NCBI GenBank assembly: GCA_018665815.1
Contig: JABJBP010000130.1
Location: 62,001 to 126,000 of the forward strand
Length of the DNA: 64,000 nucleotides
Origin: Rhodospirillaceae bacterium
GTDB taxonomy: Bacteria; Pseudomonadota; Alphaproteobacteria; Rhodospirillales; Casp-alpha2
Direction: 5' to 3'
Part shown: in pieces, positions 8,786 to 18,531 of the stretch
How positions within the stretch are numbered: the stretch's first letter is position 1
How the letters are laid out: each line of letters opens with the position of its first letter
The notes under the pieces: model-generated
What the model saw: only the letters and a program-made list of their open reading frames with translations
What the model was told of the DNA's origin: nothing
Databases searched by the model: none
Position numbers and translations under genes: made by a program

Positions 8786-10086
8786 TCTCCGCGTTTTTCA
8801 GACCACATGGCGGTGATCTCGACGACGGCGTCGGTCAAGGTGGTCAAATCGGCGGGATCAATATTAAAGGCCGGCATCAGATAGATAACGTTGCCGAAGG
8901 GCCGGACCCAACAGCCTTTGGCGATGAATTGGTCGCGGATCCAATACATGTCGCCGAGTGTTTCCAATTCGATGACCCCGATACCGCCCCATACCCGCAC
9001 GTCCATAACACCCGCGATGTCGCGGCAGGGCGCCAGCGCATCGATCATCTGCGCCGCCATGGCCTGGACTTGGTCGAGTCTTGGTTCAGTCTCAAACAAA
9101 TCAAGGGACGCGTTGGCTGCCGCACAGGCCAACGCGTTGCCCATGTAGGTGGGACCGTGCATCAGGCAGCGTTCCAACTCATCGGCGTAGAAGGCCTCGA
9201 AGATACGGTCGGTGGCAATAGTTGCCGCCAAGGGCATGGTGCCGCCGGTCAGTGACTTCGACAGCGTCATCAAATCCGGTGTCACGTCTGCTTGTTCACA
9301 GGCAAAGGTCGTGCCCAACCGGCCCAGCCCGACCATGATCTCATCAAGGATCAGCAATATGCCGTGGCGATCGCAAACATCACGAATAAATTTAACGGTC
9401 TCAGTGGCATGAAATATCATTCCGCCGGCGCCTTGAACCAAGGGCTCCATGATGATACCGGCCAAGGTGCCTGCATGTTCGGCGGCCAGCGCTTCAAACG
9501 CTGTGCGGTCTGTCTCATTGGCCGGCAGATCGACCACCAACTGTTGCGCCATCAGGCCGTGGAAGGGGCCGTGCATGATGTTGTCCGGGTCGCCGACGCC
9601 CATGGTGCCGATGGTGTCGCCGTGATAGCCGTTCTTGAAAGCAATGAACCGATTGCGGTTTTTATGCCCTTGATTGATCCAAAACTGGACCGCCATTTTC
9701 ATGGCTATTTCCACCGACACGGAGCCCGATTCGGAAAAGAATACGCGATTGAGATCGCCCGGCGTCATCGCCGCCAACCGGGCAGCCAAGGTAAACGCCG
9801 GCTCATTGGAAAGCCCGGCCAGCATGACGTGCGGCATGGTCTTCGCCTGACGGGTGATGGCGTCGACGATATGCGGGTGATTGTAGCCGTGACACGCCGA
9901 CCACCACGACGCGATGCCGTCAATCAGTTCGCGCCCGTCTTCCAGGCGTATCCGCACACCCTCGGTCGATTTGACGGCCTGCGGCAGGGGCGACGATTTC
10001 ATCTGGGTGTAAGGCATCCAGATGTGCTTATGGCCCGTGGTGAACCAATCGGGATTAGCCGGCGGGACGTCCGACGGCGTGGTCAT
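8776..10086 (-). CDS. bioA: Adenosylmethionine-8-amino-7-oxononanoate aminotransferase
   Basis: Transfers the amino group of S-adenosylmethionine to 8-amino-7-oxononanoate, giving diaminopelargonate. The 436-residue class III aminotransferase has the substrate-side [10 protein letters not shown] at 21-30, DEIMVGLGR with Asp248 contacting PLP, and the catalytic lysine in TLSKSLTGG (Lys277). It starts 4 bases inside the bioB end (ATGA overlap) and overlaps bioF, so the whole operon is tightly coupled. Confidence 0.96.
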   Translation of the reverse strand: MTTPSDVPPANPDWFTTGHKHIWMPYTQMKSSPLPQAVKSTEGVRIRLEDGRELIDGIASWWSACHGYNHPHIVDAITRQAKTMPHVMLAGLSNEPAFTLAARLAAMTPGDLNRVFFSESGSVSVEIAMKMAVQFWINQGHKNRNRFIAFKNGYHGDTIGTMGVGDPDNIMHGPFHGLMAQQLVVDLPANETDRTAFEALAAEHAGTLAGIIMEPLVQGAGGMIFHATETVKFIRDVCDRHGILLILDEIMVGLGRLGTTFACEQADVTPDLMTLSKSLTGGTMPLAATIATDRIFEAFYADELERCLMHGPTYMGNALACAAANASLDLFETEPRLDQVQAMAAQMIDALAPCRDIAGVMDVRVWGGIGVIELETLGDMYWIRDQFIAKGCWVRPFGNVIYLMPAFNIDPADLTTLTDAVVEITAMWSEKRGEWA

Positions 10087-11081
10087 TGGGTGCCGGTAAT
10101 GCCAAGCCGCTCAAAGAGGATGTCGTCGTGATCGCGGCCGGGATTGGGTGTTGTCAGCAATCGCGGGCCGACAAAAATTGATCCGGCACCGGCCAGGAAG
10201 CACAGCGCCTGAAGTTCATCGCTCATTTCCTCGCGCCCCGCCGATAGCCGGATGACGGACGCCGGCATCATGATCTTCGCCACCGCGATGGTGCGGACGA
10301 ATTCGATGGGGTCGAGCTTCGGCGTCTCCGATAATGGCGTGCCTTCCACTGTCACCAGCATATTCACCGGTACGCTTTCGGGATGTTCCGCCAGCGTCGC
10401 CAGGGTCACCAGCATAGCGGCGCGGTCATCAGGACTTTCGCCCATGCCGACAATGCCACCGCAACACACCTTCATGCCGGCCTGGCGCACGGCGCTCAGG
10501 GTGTCCAATCGATCGGCGTATGTCCGTGTCGTGATGATTTCCGAATAGTACGCTTCAGACGTGTCGATGTTGTGGTTGTAGTAATCCAATCCCGCTGCGC
10601 TGAGGCGTTCGGCTTGGCTGTCCGTGACCATGCCGAGTGTCGCGCAGGTCTCCATGCCTAAGTCCCGGACTTCCGAAACCATCGTGCAAATTTTATCGAG
10701 ATCGGAATCCTTCGGATTGCGCCACGCCGCTCCCATGCAGAACCGTGTCGCGCCGCCGGCCTTGGCGGCTTTCGCCTCAGATAGGACATCATCCACGTCC
10801 ATGATCTTTTCGGCCTTGGTGTCCGTGTCGTAGCGCGCGGCTTGCGGGCAATAGGCACAGTCTTCTGGGCAACCGCCGGTTTTTACCGACAACAGGTTGG
10901 ACATTTGCACCGCATTGGCATCGAAATACTGGCGATGGGCGGCTTGCGCGCGGTAGATCAGGTCATTGAACGGCAGCGCGAACAGCGCCAAGGCTTCATC
11001 CCGCGTCCAATCGTGACGGATGGATTCCGAATCCAAGTGTGGGGCTGGGTGAATGTCGTTGATTTCCATCGTATCGGGCAT
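10083..11081 (-). CDS. bioB: Biotin synthase (radical SAM)
   Basis: Inserts sulfur into dethiobiotin. The radical-SAM cluster ligands are in [12 protein letters not shown] (Cys71, Cys75, Cys78 counted from the ATG at 11081). Other family blocks are [24 protein letters not shown] and [11 protein letters not shown]. The start at 11081 is preferred because AGGA precedes it by about 8 bases and the extra 21 residues of the longer frame (11144) are not family-like. It is the first gene of the operon; no bioC or bioH gene is present here, so pimeloyl-ACP must be made by genes elsewhere. Confidence 0.96.
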   Translation of the reverse strand: MPDTMEINDIHPAPHLDSESIRHDWTRDEALALFALPFNDLIYRAQAAHRQYFDANAVQMSNLLSVKTGGCPEDCAYCPQAARYDTDTKAEKIMDVDDVLSEAKAAKAGGATRFCMGAAWRNPKDSDLDKICTMVSEVRDLGMETCATLGMVTDSQAERLSAAGLDYYNHNIDTSEAYYSEIITTRTYADRLDTLSAVRQAGMKVCCGGIVGMGESPDDRAAMLVTLATLAEHPESVPVNMLVTVEGTPLSETPKLDPIEFVRTIAVAKIMMPASVIRLSAGREEMSDELQALCFLAGAGSIFVGPRLLTTPNPGRDHDDILFERLGITGTQ

Positions 11082-11243
11082 GGCTGATCCTGCTTCGGCG
11101 ATACTAGGAGCCGGGGTCGTGGGGTCAAGGAAAAAGCCGCCCATCCGTTGATTGTCGACGACCGGTATTGTGTGGTTGGCCAGAACCTTGGGTCGCTAGT
11201 GCGGACGCTATAGAGTGTCGATAAGATATTTCAGGAGGATCAT

Positions 11244-12674
11244 GTGAATTCCGAAGACATCGGCTACCTGCCAGCAACAGAAATGGTGGCAATGATTGCC
11301 GCCAAGGATATTTCGCCCGTTGAAGTGAACGACGCGGTGCTTGAACGCATTGAGACCGTTCAACCAAAACTCAATCCGTTCATCACGATCTGCGCCGATG
11401 AGGCCCGTGTCGCCGCCAAGGCGGCCGAGGCCGCGGTCATGGCCGGCGATGACTTGGGTCCGCTGCACGGCGTGCCGTTCACGGTGAAAGATCTGGTCAA
11501 TACAGCAGGTGTGCGCACGACGTATGGATCACACGCGCTGGAAGACAATATCCCCGAACACGACGCCCTCAGCGTGGCGCGCCTTAAGGCCGCCGGTGGC
11601 ATTATGGTTGGCAAGACGACGACACCTGAGTTTGGCCACAAGCCGATGACCGAGGCGCCGCTTTTCGGGCGCACCCTGAACCCATGGAACCAGGACCGCA
11701 CGTCGGGCGGGTCCAGCGGCGGGGCAGGGGTCGCGGCGGCCGCGGGGCTCGGGCCCTTGCATGTGGGTACCGACGGCGGCGGCTCGATCCGCATTCCGGC
11801 CGCTGCTTGTGGGATTGTGGGCATGAAACAGACCTTGGGGCGAGTGCCCCATGACGGCACACCCGATAGCTTTGCCTTGATGTCGTTTATCGGCCCGATG
11901 ACCCGTACTGTCGCCGATTGTGCACTGATGCTGGACGTCATGTCCGGTCCGCATCCCAGCGACGTCCACAGTCTTGGGCGCGAGACGCCGGACTTGATTG
12001 GCGCGGCGGCCGCAGACGGCGATCTTTCGGGGCTGCGAATCGGGTGCCGGACGTTCCTTGGCAATGAGGTCATCGATACGGAAACCCGCAACCTGTTTGA
12101 CGGCGCCATGCCGGCGTTCTCGGATGCCGGGGGGACGTTGATCGCGTCCGATGGCCCGTTCACGCCGACACTACCGTTTTGGGCACCGTTGACGTATTCC
12201 ATGTGGGCGGCGCGGTTCGGCGGCTATGCGGACCAGCTTGGCGATAAAATGAGTGAAACCCTTAGATATTGGATCAATGAGGCCCAAGGCGTCAGTGGCG
12301 TCGCCGTCCAGGACGCTATGGCTGTGCGCACGCGGATCTTCCGCGAGGTCGAAGCCTGGTTTGATGATGTGGATTTAGTGATCATGCCGACGATCACACG
12401 TCCCGCACTGCCCGTCGATCATGATCCACGCGAAGCCATTGAAATTGAAGGAAAGTCCGTCGATGTGCCGCGTGCGGCTTGGTATCCCTATACGCATCCG
12501 TTCAACCTGACGGGCCATCCGGCAATCACCGTGCCGTCGGGCTGGACGGCGGATGGCATGCCCGTTGGGCTGCAAATTGTCGGGCCGTGGCTTGCGGATG
12601 ATTTGGTCTTACGCGCTGCGGCTTGTTTTGAGCGCTTGCGGCCGTGGGCGGACCGGCGGCCAGATATTGGTTAA
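11244..12674 (+). CDS. Amidase signature family hydrolase
   Basis: A 476-residue amidase of the Ser-cisSer-Lys class. The catalytic Lys is in FTVKDLV (about residue 80). The Gly/Ser-rich core GGSSGGAGVAAAAG supplies the cis-Ser, and GTDGGGSIRIPAA carries the nucleophile Ser. The C-terminal HPFNLTGHPAITVPSG block is also typical. It starts at a GTG, supported by a strong AGGAGG (11233-11238). Without neighbours of a clear pathway the substrate is open; GatA is unlikely because gatB and gatC are absent and the length fits general amidases. It is divergent from bioB. Confidence 0.9.
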   Translation: MNSEDIGYLPATEMVAMIAAKDISPVEVNDAVLERIETVQPKLNPFITICADEARVAAKAAEAAVMAGDDLGPLHGVPFTVKDLVNTAGVRTTYGSHALEDNIPEHDALSVARLKAAGGIMVGKTTTPEFGHKPMTEAPLFGRTLNPWNQDRTSGGSSGGAGVAAAAGLGPLHVGTDGGGSIRIPAAACGIVGMKQTLGRVPHDGTPDSFALMSFIGPMTRTVADCALMLDVMSGPHPSDVHSLGRETPDLIGAAAADGDLSGLRIGCRTFLGNEVIDTETRNLFDGAMPAFSDAGGTLIASDGPFTPTLPFWAPLTYSMWAARFGGYADQLGDKMSETLRYWINEAQGVSGVAVQDAMAVRTRIFREVEAWFDDVDLVIMPTITRPALPVDHDPREAIEIEGKSVDVPRAAWYPYTHPFNLTGHPAITVPSGWTADGMPVGLQIVGPWLADDLVLRAAACFERLRPWADRRPDIG

Positions 12675-12772
12675 ACCGTCCAAGATGGCTTGACGGCGCG
12701 GCGCTGGTCGCCTACAAAATCGTCCGCTTGGGGCCACTACGGCCCGCTTGAAGTTATTAAGAGGATCGACCC

Positions 12773-13063
12773 ATGTCACGACGTTGCGCGCTCACCGGCA
12801 AAGGTGTTCAGACTGGCAATAATGTCTCGCACGCCCACAACAAAACGCGGCGGCGGTATTTGCCGAACCTGCAGCACGTCTCCATCATGAGCGACGCACT
12901 AGGTAAGCCCGTTCGCATGCGCATCAGCGCGGCGGCGATCCGCACCGTCGAACACAAGGGCGGCCTTGACGCCTATATGCTTGATGCCCGCGACGCTGAC
13001 CTGACAGTTGAGTTGCGCCGGCTGAAAAAGCGGATCAAGAAAGCGGCAGGCGCCGCGGCATAG
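12773..13063 (+). CDS. rpmB: 50S ribosomal protein L28
   Basis: A structural protein of the large ribosomal subunit. The 96-residue length is typical for alphaproteobacteria, which have a longer L28 than E. coli. It opens MSRRCALTGKGVQTGNNVSHAHNKT, of which the LTGKG...GNNVSHA pattern is diagnostic, followed by RRRYLPNLQ and a basic C-terminus. AAGAGGA precedes the ATG. A strong terminator follows directly. Confidence 0.97.
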   Translation: MSRRCALTGKGVQTGNNVSHAHNKTRRRYLPNLQHVSIMSDALGKPVRMRISAAAIRTVEHKGGLDAYMLDARDADLTVELRRLKKRIKKAAGAAA

Positions 13064-13085
13064 CGCCGTGACCCGTCGCGAGGAA

Positions 13086-13108
13086 GGCCCGCTTTGCGGG
13101 CCTTTTTT
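13086..13108 (+). terminator. Rho-independent terminator of rpmB
   Basis: Seven-base stem GGCCCGC / GCGGGCC with a TTT loop (13086-13102), followed by six T (13103-13108), 22 bases past the rpmB stop codon. This is the clearest intrinsic terminator in the window. Confidence 0.93.
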
Positions 13109-13130
13109 ATTGTCTGATATGGATTGCTGA

Positions 13131-14061
13131 TCAGCGTAACCGGTATTTCAAAATACGGTTGTTATAGGTGTCTGAAATCCAGACATCCGGGCCTTTCACA
13201 AACACCCCTTCCGGCCAATTCAATTGTCCCTTGCCCAATCCTTTCTCACCGGTGCCGATGAAACCGATGGGACGGTAAGTGTGGTCCAGAATTTTAATTT
13301 GCGAATTGTACTCGTCGGCCAACCAGATGACGCCTTCGGGCGTCGTTGCCAGGTATTTCGGTTCATAAAAATGGTACGGCGCGCCGCAAAGCTGGGTAAT
13401 AAAATTTAAGTCCCGGTCATAGATCATCAGCCGGTTGTTGCCCGAATCGGCGGCAATGACACGCCCCGAGCTTTCATCGAATTCCACATCATGTGGGCGA
13501 TCAAAGACCTTGCCGCCACTGTTGCGACCGTCCACTCGCTTGATGATTTTGCCGCCCTCAATCATTACCAACGAGTTCGAGCCAACATTCGTCACGTAAA
13601 TGCCCGTCGGCGGCCGCAGCCACGCCTTCCGGCCAATCTATACCGTCCGTTATCTCGCCCGCCGGCTCGACCATGGCCTTTCCTTCAATCACGCCGTTGA
13701 AGCGATAGATGGCAATCCGTTCGTTGCCGGTATCGGCAATCAATAAACGCCCGCTGGCATCGAAGTCTGCATCGTGAGGGCCGGCCAGCTCGCCGTCGCC
13801 GAACCGTGCGATGGTTTGCAAGGTGGATGGGTCCAGAACTTTGATAACATCGTTGCCCATGTCGGTGACAACGAGATGACGACCGTCCGGCGCCAGGACA
13901 AGGTTATGAGGACTAAAGAACTTGGTTGAAGAGGTGCCCGTCCGTTCGAGCTTCAGCGCGTCCGGGCGATCGACGCGGTGCGCCTTGGGGGTGGATTGCG
14001 CCGCGATTGCGGGCAAGCCAACGGCTGTCACTAAGCAAAGTATGATCGCAAAACGGGGCAT
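13131..14061 (-). pseudogene. NHL-repeat beta-propeller protein, frameshifted
   Basis: A secreted propeller of about 310 codons. The first part, from the ATG at 14061, has a signal peptide (ending IAAQS) and NHL-type repeats (SPHNLVLAPDGRHLVVTDMGN, GPHDADFDASGRLLIADTGNERIAIYRF). At GACGGGC (the three G pair with 13603-13605) one extra base shifts the frame. The next frame continues in register (IYVTNVGSNSLVMIEGG, then repeats HDVEFDESSGRVIAADSGNNRL and WPEGVFVKGPDVWISDTYNNRILKY). Removing one G restores a single protein. A homopolymer sequencing error is as likely as real decay. It starts only 7 bases after the phytase-type gene, so the two probably form an operon. Confidence 0.8.
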
Positions 14062-14068
14062 CTTCTGA

Positions 14069-15028
14069 TTACTCCATCAATTCAAACATCATCAGTAGAT
14101 TTCGCTGCAGCGGACTGAAATTGTCATCGGAAATAATATATATCCAATTGCGCCCGTCGGCGGACTGGTTAACTTCGATGCCTTCGAAATTGTCGACGGT
14201 CAGGGGGGGGCGGAGTTCAGCGATGATCTGCGGTCGAAGGCGTGCACCGGCGCGGATGCTTGTCCCTTTTAGGCGCCCGATCCTGACGGCCACGCCGGCA
14301 CGCAGGGTAAAGCGACGCTCTAATACCAAGACATCGCCGTTCGCCATGGTGGCGGCACCGGTGGGGCGAAACTTATCGTTTGTGACGTAAGTCATGACTG
14401 ACCATCCCTCGGCGCTGCTGATCCAGGCCAATGCGCTATCGGACTTGTTCGAGCCTTCGGTAATTGCAATGAGGCTACCGTCCGCCAGCAACGTAAGTGC
14501 TTCGATGCCGCTATTCTTTTTCATATCCGCCAGTTCATCCGGCGGCGGCAGCGGTTCTGGGAGGACTTGGCCCGGCATATAGCGCCATAACCGATGGCGG
14601 CGTTCAAAGCTGACGATGATTTCACCTTCGACACCGGGGCTTATCGACTCGGCATCTGATTCTGATTTGGCTTTTAAGGGTTCGCCGTCCAGCCCGGACA
14701 GGGTATCCAAATCAGTTCGGCGAAGACCGGCGAGATCACCGTTTTCGCCATAGACGATCCGCGCGGCCAGCCGGCGCCCCGTGTCGGTAACAGAGAAAAG
14801 TCGCTTGCCGTTGGCACTGACGGCCAATCCAGATAGGCCGCCGAATGTCGCATCACTGGAACGCATGGCGATGCCGCCCCGATAGCGCAATTTGCCGACA
14901 TCAGTTTGGTTAGGGTCCTCCGAATTCAACGGTACCGGTGTGGTAGTGACTTTGATCGATCCGGCAATGGAATCGGGTGCGGCAAACGCAATGAGACCGG
15001 CCAGCACGATGGTAAAAAGTGATTTCAT
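14069..15028 (-). CDS. Secreted phytase-type esterase-like propeller protein
   Basis: A 319-residue exported protein matching the esterase-like activity of phytase family. It has a signal peptide (MKSLFTIVLAGLIAF to about residue 22) and then GGLSGLAVSANGKRLFSVTDTGR, a typical first blade. Later blades include NSGIEALTLLADGSLIAITEG and the closing DNFEGIEVN...YIISDDNFSPLQRNLLM. Such proteins are predicted six-bladed propellers of uncertain substrate; many lie next to ribosomal or envelope genes in Rhodospirillales. The ATG at 15028 gives a clean signal peptide, unlike the longer frame from 15073. It precedes the NHL gene in the same operon. Confidence 0.82.
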   Translation of the reverse strand: MKSLFTIVLAGLIAFAAPDSIAGSIKVTTTPVPLNSEDPNQTDVGKLRYRGGIAMRSSDATFGGLSGLAVSANGKRLFSVTDTGRRLAARIVYGENGDLAGLRRTDLDTLSGLDGEPLKAKSESDAESISPGVEGEIIVSFERRHRLWRYMPGQVLPEPLPPPDELADMKKNSGIEALTLLADGSLIAITEGSNKSDSALAWISSAEGWSVMTYVTNDKFRPTGAATMANGDVLVLERRFTLRAGVAVRIGRLKGTSIRAGARLRPQIIAELRPPLTVDNFEGIEVNQSADGRNWIYIISDDNFSPLQRNLLMMFELME

Positions 15029-15145
15029 CGATTTCTTTGGTAAAGGGTTCAAGGGGCACCGCCCAGGGATCATAACCGAATTGTGACCCGAATCTCCACA
15101 TTCAAGCGCTAAACTGAGGACAGCTAATTTATTAGGGAGGTTTTG

Positions 15146-15934
15146 ATGAACGAGATTTCACGCCGCCGCATGATTAAAGGTGTGGCTGGGGGCATGGCGG
15201 CTGGCATGCCGCTGGCCGCTATTCTTGCGGACCCGAAGTTGGCACAAGCCGCCGCCGGTGGGTTGGAAACCGTGGAAATTACTACGGGAGACGGACGCAA
15301 GGTGTCCGGCGCGATGGCGATGCCGGACAAGACGCCCGCCGCGACCATATTGTTGGTGCATGAATGGTGGGGATTGAATGATCAAATCAAATCCGTCGCC
15401 GCTGAATATGCAAAACAGGGCTACATCGCACTGGCGTTGGATATGTATGACGGCAAGGTCGCCAGTGCCGGCGACCGGGACGGCGCCAGAGTGTTGATGA
15501 AGGCCGTCAATCAGGCCGAGGGCGTGGAAACGGTTCGCGCCTGGGCGAAATGGCTGAAGGCGCACCCGAAAGGCACCGGCAAGATCGGCACCGTGGGCTG
15601 GTGTTTTGGCGGCGGATGGTCGTTGAATACCGCCATGAGCGAGCCAGTCGATGCGGCGGTCATCTACTATGGACGCGTCAACAAGACGGCGGCTGATCTG
15701 GCTAATCTGAAAGGGCCGGTCCTTGGCCACTTCGCAACCCAGGACAAATGGATCAACAAGGACATGGTCGGTGGCTTTGAGGTCGAAATGGCAAAAGCCG
15801 GAAAGGCGTTTACCAATCATTGGTATGAGGCCAATCATGCCTTCGCGAACCCATCAAACGGGCGCTATGACAAGGAAGACGCGCAGGTGAGTTGGAAACG
15901 CACGTTGGCGTTCTTCGCCAAGCACCTTGGTTGA
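15146..15934 (+). CDS. Dienelactone hydrolase family protein, Tat-exported
   Basis: An alpha/beta hydrolase of 262 residues with a twin-arginine signal (SRRRMIKG and a hydrophobic stretch to about residue 36), so folded export to the periplasm is expected. The dienelactone-hydrolase core shows VHEWWGLN, the Cys nucleophile in GWCFGGGWS, Asp in FATQDKWIN and His in EANHAFANP. AGGGAGG (15134-15140) fixes the ATG at 15146. Classic members open dienelactone to maleylacetate in the cytoplasm; a Tat-exported form probably acts on another ester or lactone. Monocistronic in appearance. Confidence 0.9.
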   Translation: MNEISRRRMIKGVAGGMAAGMPLAAILADPKLAQAAAGGLETVEITTGDGRKVSGAMAMPDKTPAATILLVHEWWGLNDQIKSVAAEYAKQGYIALALDMYDGKVASAGDRDGARVLMKAVNQAEGVETVRAWAKWLKAHPKGTGKIGTVGWCFGGGWSLNTAMSEPVDAAVIYYGRVNKTAADLANLKGPVLGHFATQDKWINKDMVGGFEVEMAKAGKAFTNHWYEANHAFANPSNGRYDKEDAQVSWKRTLAFFAKHLG

Positions 15935-15942
15935 GGCGGCGC

Positions 15943-17088
15943 TCAGCCGCTTTTTGGTTTCCAGGTGGCGATGCGCGCCTTCGCTGCCTTGATGTCGGCA
16001 GCGGATAGCCTGCGTATTATTTTCTTTAACGACTTCTTTGATTTGGCGGTCCCGCCTCGGGCAGCCAGGGTGAACCATTTGTAGGCTTCCACTGGGTCCA
16101 GCTTGAGACCGTGTCCAGCGGCATAGAGCGCGCCCAGGATGTGTTGCGCCGGCGCGTGGCCCAATTCCGCGGCCTTCTGTGTCCATGCTGCGCCTTTGCG
16201 CGCATTGCGGTGAATGCCGATGCCTTTCAGATAGCGCTTCGCGACAATGAGCATGTCGGGCGCTGAACGATTTTTTTCGGCTTTTGCGGCGAACGCAGCG
16301 AAATTTTCCGTACGCTTGGCTTTCGCCGCTGCCACCGCTTTGCCTGAGACACCCGTCTTTCGTAGATGCTGGATATACTTTTCGAACCGATCCAAAAGTT
16401 GCGGTACGTCAGGTTTACCGAACCCCCAGGCCTTATCGACGTTGATACCGGAATCGCGCAAATACCGGCTGAAATCGGCGCACCAATTTGACCTGACGTC
16501 GCGCCGGAATCGGATCATATCGCGGCTGTCGCGGCGGACGCCGAAATCTTGATAGGCTTTTTCCTCGTGGATCAAGGCTTCGCATTCGCGGTCGATTTTG
16601 CGGTCATTGGTACCCCGCCCCCGGTAGTGCTGCAGGCCGTGCCCGACCAGTTCATGGACGACGACGGCGGCCAGTTTGTCGATTTCCCATTTAACTCCGA
16701 AACGCCCGACGACGACCAAGAATTGTTTCAGTCCGCCGGCTTCTTTTTGAAAGAAATCGGGAAAAAACGCAGCAATGGTCACCGTCGACATTTGTTTTTT
16801 GGGAAAGGCCGCATCGTAAACGATACTGACGCGACCATTTTTCTTTAATGTTTCCAAATATTTGACGCTGAACGGTGATTTTTTATAGATGCGGTCTAGG
16901 GCGTGTTTGATGTTGGCGACGCCGTCCGCTGGGGCCAATAGGTCAATATCAAATTTTTGTTCGGGCAACGGAAGCCCGACTAAATGGATGCCGTGGTGGA
17001 CCAACTTCACTTCCGGCGTCGCTGCGTTCGTAGCCGGTGGTAAAATGCTCAGAAATAATGCCAGACCCACGTAGGCGAACCAATGCAT
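15943..17088 (-). CDS. Exported Sel1-repeat protein with HELVGH motif
   Basis: A 381-residue protein of unrecognised N-terminal family. A signal peptide covers about residues 1-22. The central domain has VVVHELVGHGLQHY (His145, Glu146, His150, His154) followed by RECEALIHEEKAY (Glu168-Glu176), which looks like a zinc-binding metallopeptidase helix but with one residue more than HExxH. The C-terminal part (about 280-350) holds Sel1-like repeats (AKRYLKGIGIHRNARKGAAW, LGALYAAGHGLKLDPVEAY), which usually mediate protein contacts. I infer a periplasmic metal-dependent hydrolase or a pseudo-enzyme scaffold. It lies 3 bases after the phosphodiesterase gene, in the same operon. Confidence 0.65.
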   Translation of the reverse strand: MHWFAYVGLALFLSILPPATNAATPEVKLVHHGIHLVGLPLPEQKFDIDLLAPADGVANIKHALDRIYKKSPFSVKYLETLKKNGRVSIVYDAAFPKKQMSTVTIAAFFPDFFQKEAGGLKQFLVVVGRFGVKWEIDKLAAVVVHELVGHGLQHYRGRGTNDRKIDRECEALIHEEKAYQDFGVRRDSRDMIRFRRDVRSNWCADFSRYLRDSGINVDKAWGFGKPDVPQLLDRFEKYIQHLRKTGVSGKAVAAAKAKRTENFAAFAAKAEKNRSAPDMLIVAKRYLKGIGIHRNARKGAAWTQKAAELGHAPAQHILGALYAAGHGLKLDPVEAYKWFTLAARGGTAKSKKSLKKIIRRLSAADIKAAKARIATWKPKSG

Positions 17089-17091
17089 GGC

Positions 17092-17916
17092 TCAACTCTC
17101 GGCTATTTCGGGATTTGGCGGCCCGCTGGCGAAATCGAAAATTTTCTCATCGTCGAAATAACTGTGGTCGTGGACGACGACACTGTCCTGATCGACCAGT
17201 ACGATGGCATACGCCGGGTCTTCCACCGTACCCTGTACCGGCGTTTCGTTATCAAGGACCAAGCCGATCTGAAACGAAGTCGCCTTCACTGTTGAGAATG
17301 GCAACCCACGCCAAGCGCCATGACAGGTGCGGTGGAGGTGGCCAAAGAACAAGTGACGGATATGGGTAAATCCCTGTAGGACGGCAATCATGTCCTCAGC
17401 GTTCGTCAGGCGCTGCGCGTCCATGCCGTGGATACCGCTATCAAAGGGCGGGTGATGCATGAACACGAATACGTCGCGGCCGGCGTCGGCGGTTTTTAGC
17501 AATTGTTCGCGAAACCATCTCAATCGGGCTTCGCATAAATATCCGGGACCACGTCCGTCATCAACCGTATCCAGCGCGATGAAAACACCGGCCGGTGTTT
17601 CTAGGGTGTATTGCAAGAACCCATCATCGCGCCAAGGTGCGTCTGGAAATTCTTGGCGCATGGCTATCCGGTCGTCGTGATTACCCATCAAAAGATGCCA
17701 TGGCATATTCAGCCTGCTGAGGATTTCGTTGGTTTCTCCGTAAGCAGCGGCTTCGCCCAGATGCGTGATGTCGCCGGTGACCATGCACAACTCGGCGTCA
17801 GCAAATCGCGCGTTGATGCTCTCGACCGCTTGCGCCAATCGATCTCGGGCTTCGAAACCGAAAATTTCGCGCGACCGAGCAACGAGATGCGGGTCGGTAA
17901 GGTGGATAAATTTCAT
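17092..17916 (-). CDS. Metallophosphoesterase, CpdA-like
   Basis: A class III cyclic-nucleotide phosphodiesterase-like protein of 274 residues. The five metal-binding blocks are present: HLTDPHL (about residue 5-11), CMVTGDITHLG, LLMGNHDD, FMHHPPFDSG and FFGHLHRT. This set is typical of CpdA/Rv0805 enzymes that hydrolyse cAMP or related phosphodiesters. The ATG at 17916 puts the first motif at the usual distance; the longer frame to 18006 adds a non-family leader. It precedes the Sel1 protein by 3 bases. Confidence 0.88.
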   Translation of the reverse strand: MKFIHLTDPHLVARSREIFGFEARDRLAQAVESINARFADAELCMVTGDITHLGEAAAYGETNEILSRLNMPWHLLMGNHDDRIAMRQEFPDAPWRDDGFLQYTLETPAGVFIALDTVDDGRGPGYLCEARLRWFREQLLKTADAGRDVFVFMHHPPFDSGIHGMDAQRLTNAEDMIAVLQGFTHIRHLFFGHLHRTCHGAWRGLPFSTVKATSFQIGLVLDNETPVQGTVEDPAYAIVLVDQDSVVVHDHSYFDDEKIFDFASGPPNPEIAES

Positions 17917-18126
17917 AGGGTGAATGCTAGCCGGGCAGAGCAGCGTGGGAAAGGAAGAAAGGGGAATGGGCTTGTTGTGCACTGCCGTGAACAAAAATCT
18001 CTTCACATCATTTCATAATACAGTTATGCGGACTCAATAAGTTAGCGAATTCCGTCAGCTATATGTCAGTGATTAGTAGGATAATGCGACCGCTGGGGGG
18101 CGATGATGCGACGAAAAGGGGTTCAC

Positions 18127-18477
18127 ATGCGGCACTTATTTTGGCTATCGATTGTGGCGATGATACTAAGCGGGTGCGCGCTGCCCGTGCCGCTTCAGGT
18201 CGCCGGCTGGGTATTGGATGGTTTCAGTATGGTGACGACCGACAAGACTCTCGCTGATCACGGGCTTTCCATGGCTGCAGGCCAGGATTGCTCAATTTGG
18301 CGCGGCATCACCGAAGGCGATGTTTGCGTTGATGAGCGTGGCAACACCCTGATGACAGCGATGGCAGGGCACCGCAGCCCGGCTCTTACGTTGGTGCGTC
18401 CGCCAGTCGAAGTGGCATCTCTGGCCTCGCCTTTTGGCGACCCGCCGATTGCCGCTCCCTATCTTATGGTGCATTGA
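18127..18477 (+). CDS. Small lipoprotein, unknown function
   Basis: A 116-residue protein with a lipoprotein signal: MRHLFWLSIVAMILSGC, where LSGC is the lipobox and Cys17 the lipid-anchored residue. The mature part has a conserved-looking core, QDCSIWRGITEGDVCVDE, with two more Cys that could pair. A purine-rich AAAAGGGG lies upstream of the ATG at 18127. Similar lipoproteins of about this length occur across Rhodospirillales and have no assigned role. Confidence 0.72.
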   Translation: MRHLFWLSIVAMILSGCALPVPLQVAGWVLDGFSMVTTDKTLADHGLSMAAGQDCSIWRGITEGDVCVDERGNTLMTAMAGHRSPALTLVRPPVEVASLASPFGDPPIAAPYLMVH

Positions 18478-18531
18478 GGCCGCAGGCGGTTCGCGCCCGG
18501 TTAGCTATCTTCAAATGAAATTGTTGCCTGA

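Noticed and set aside
9292-10131. 279-codon open frame on the + strand inside bioA/bioB
   Set aside because: It lies antisense to clear bioA sequence, has His/Arg-rich low-information composition and no family motif; it is a shadow of biased third positions.
11360-12202. 280-codon open frame antisense to the first amidase
   Set aside because: Pro/Ala/Ser-rich shadow of a strong amidase gene with its own ribosome-binding site.
15158-15838. 226-codon open frame antisense to the dienelactone hydrolase gene
   Set aside because: The sense gene has a Tat signal and complete catalytic set; the antisense frame has no motif.
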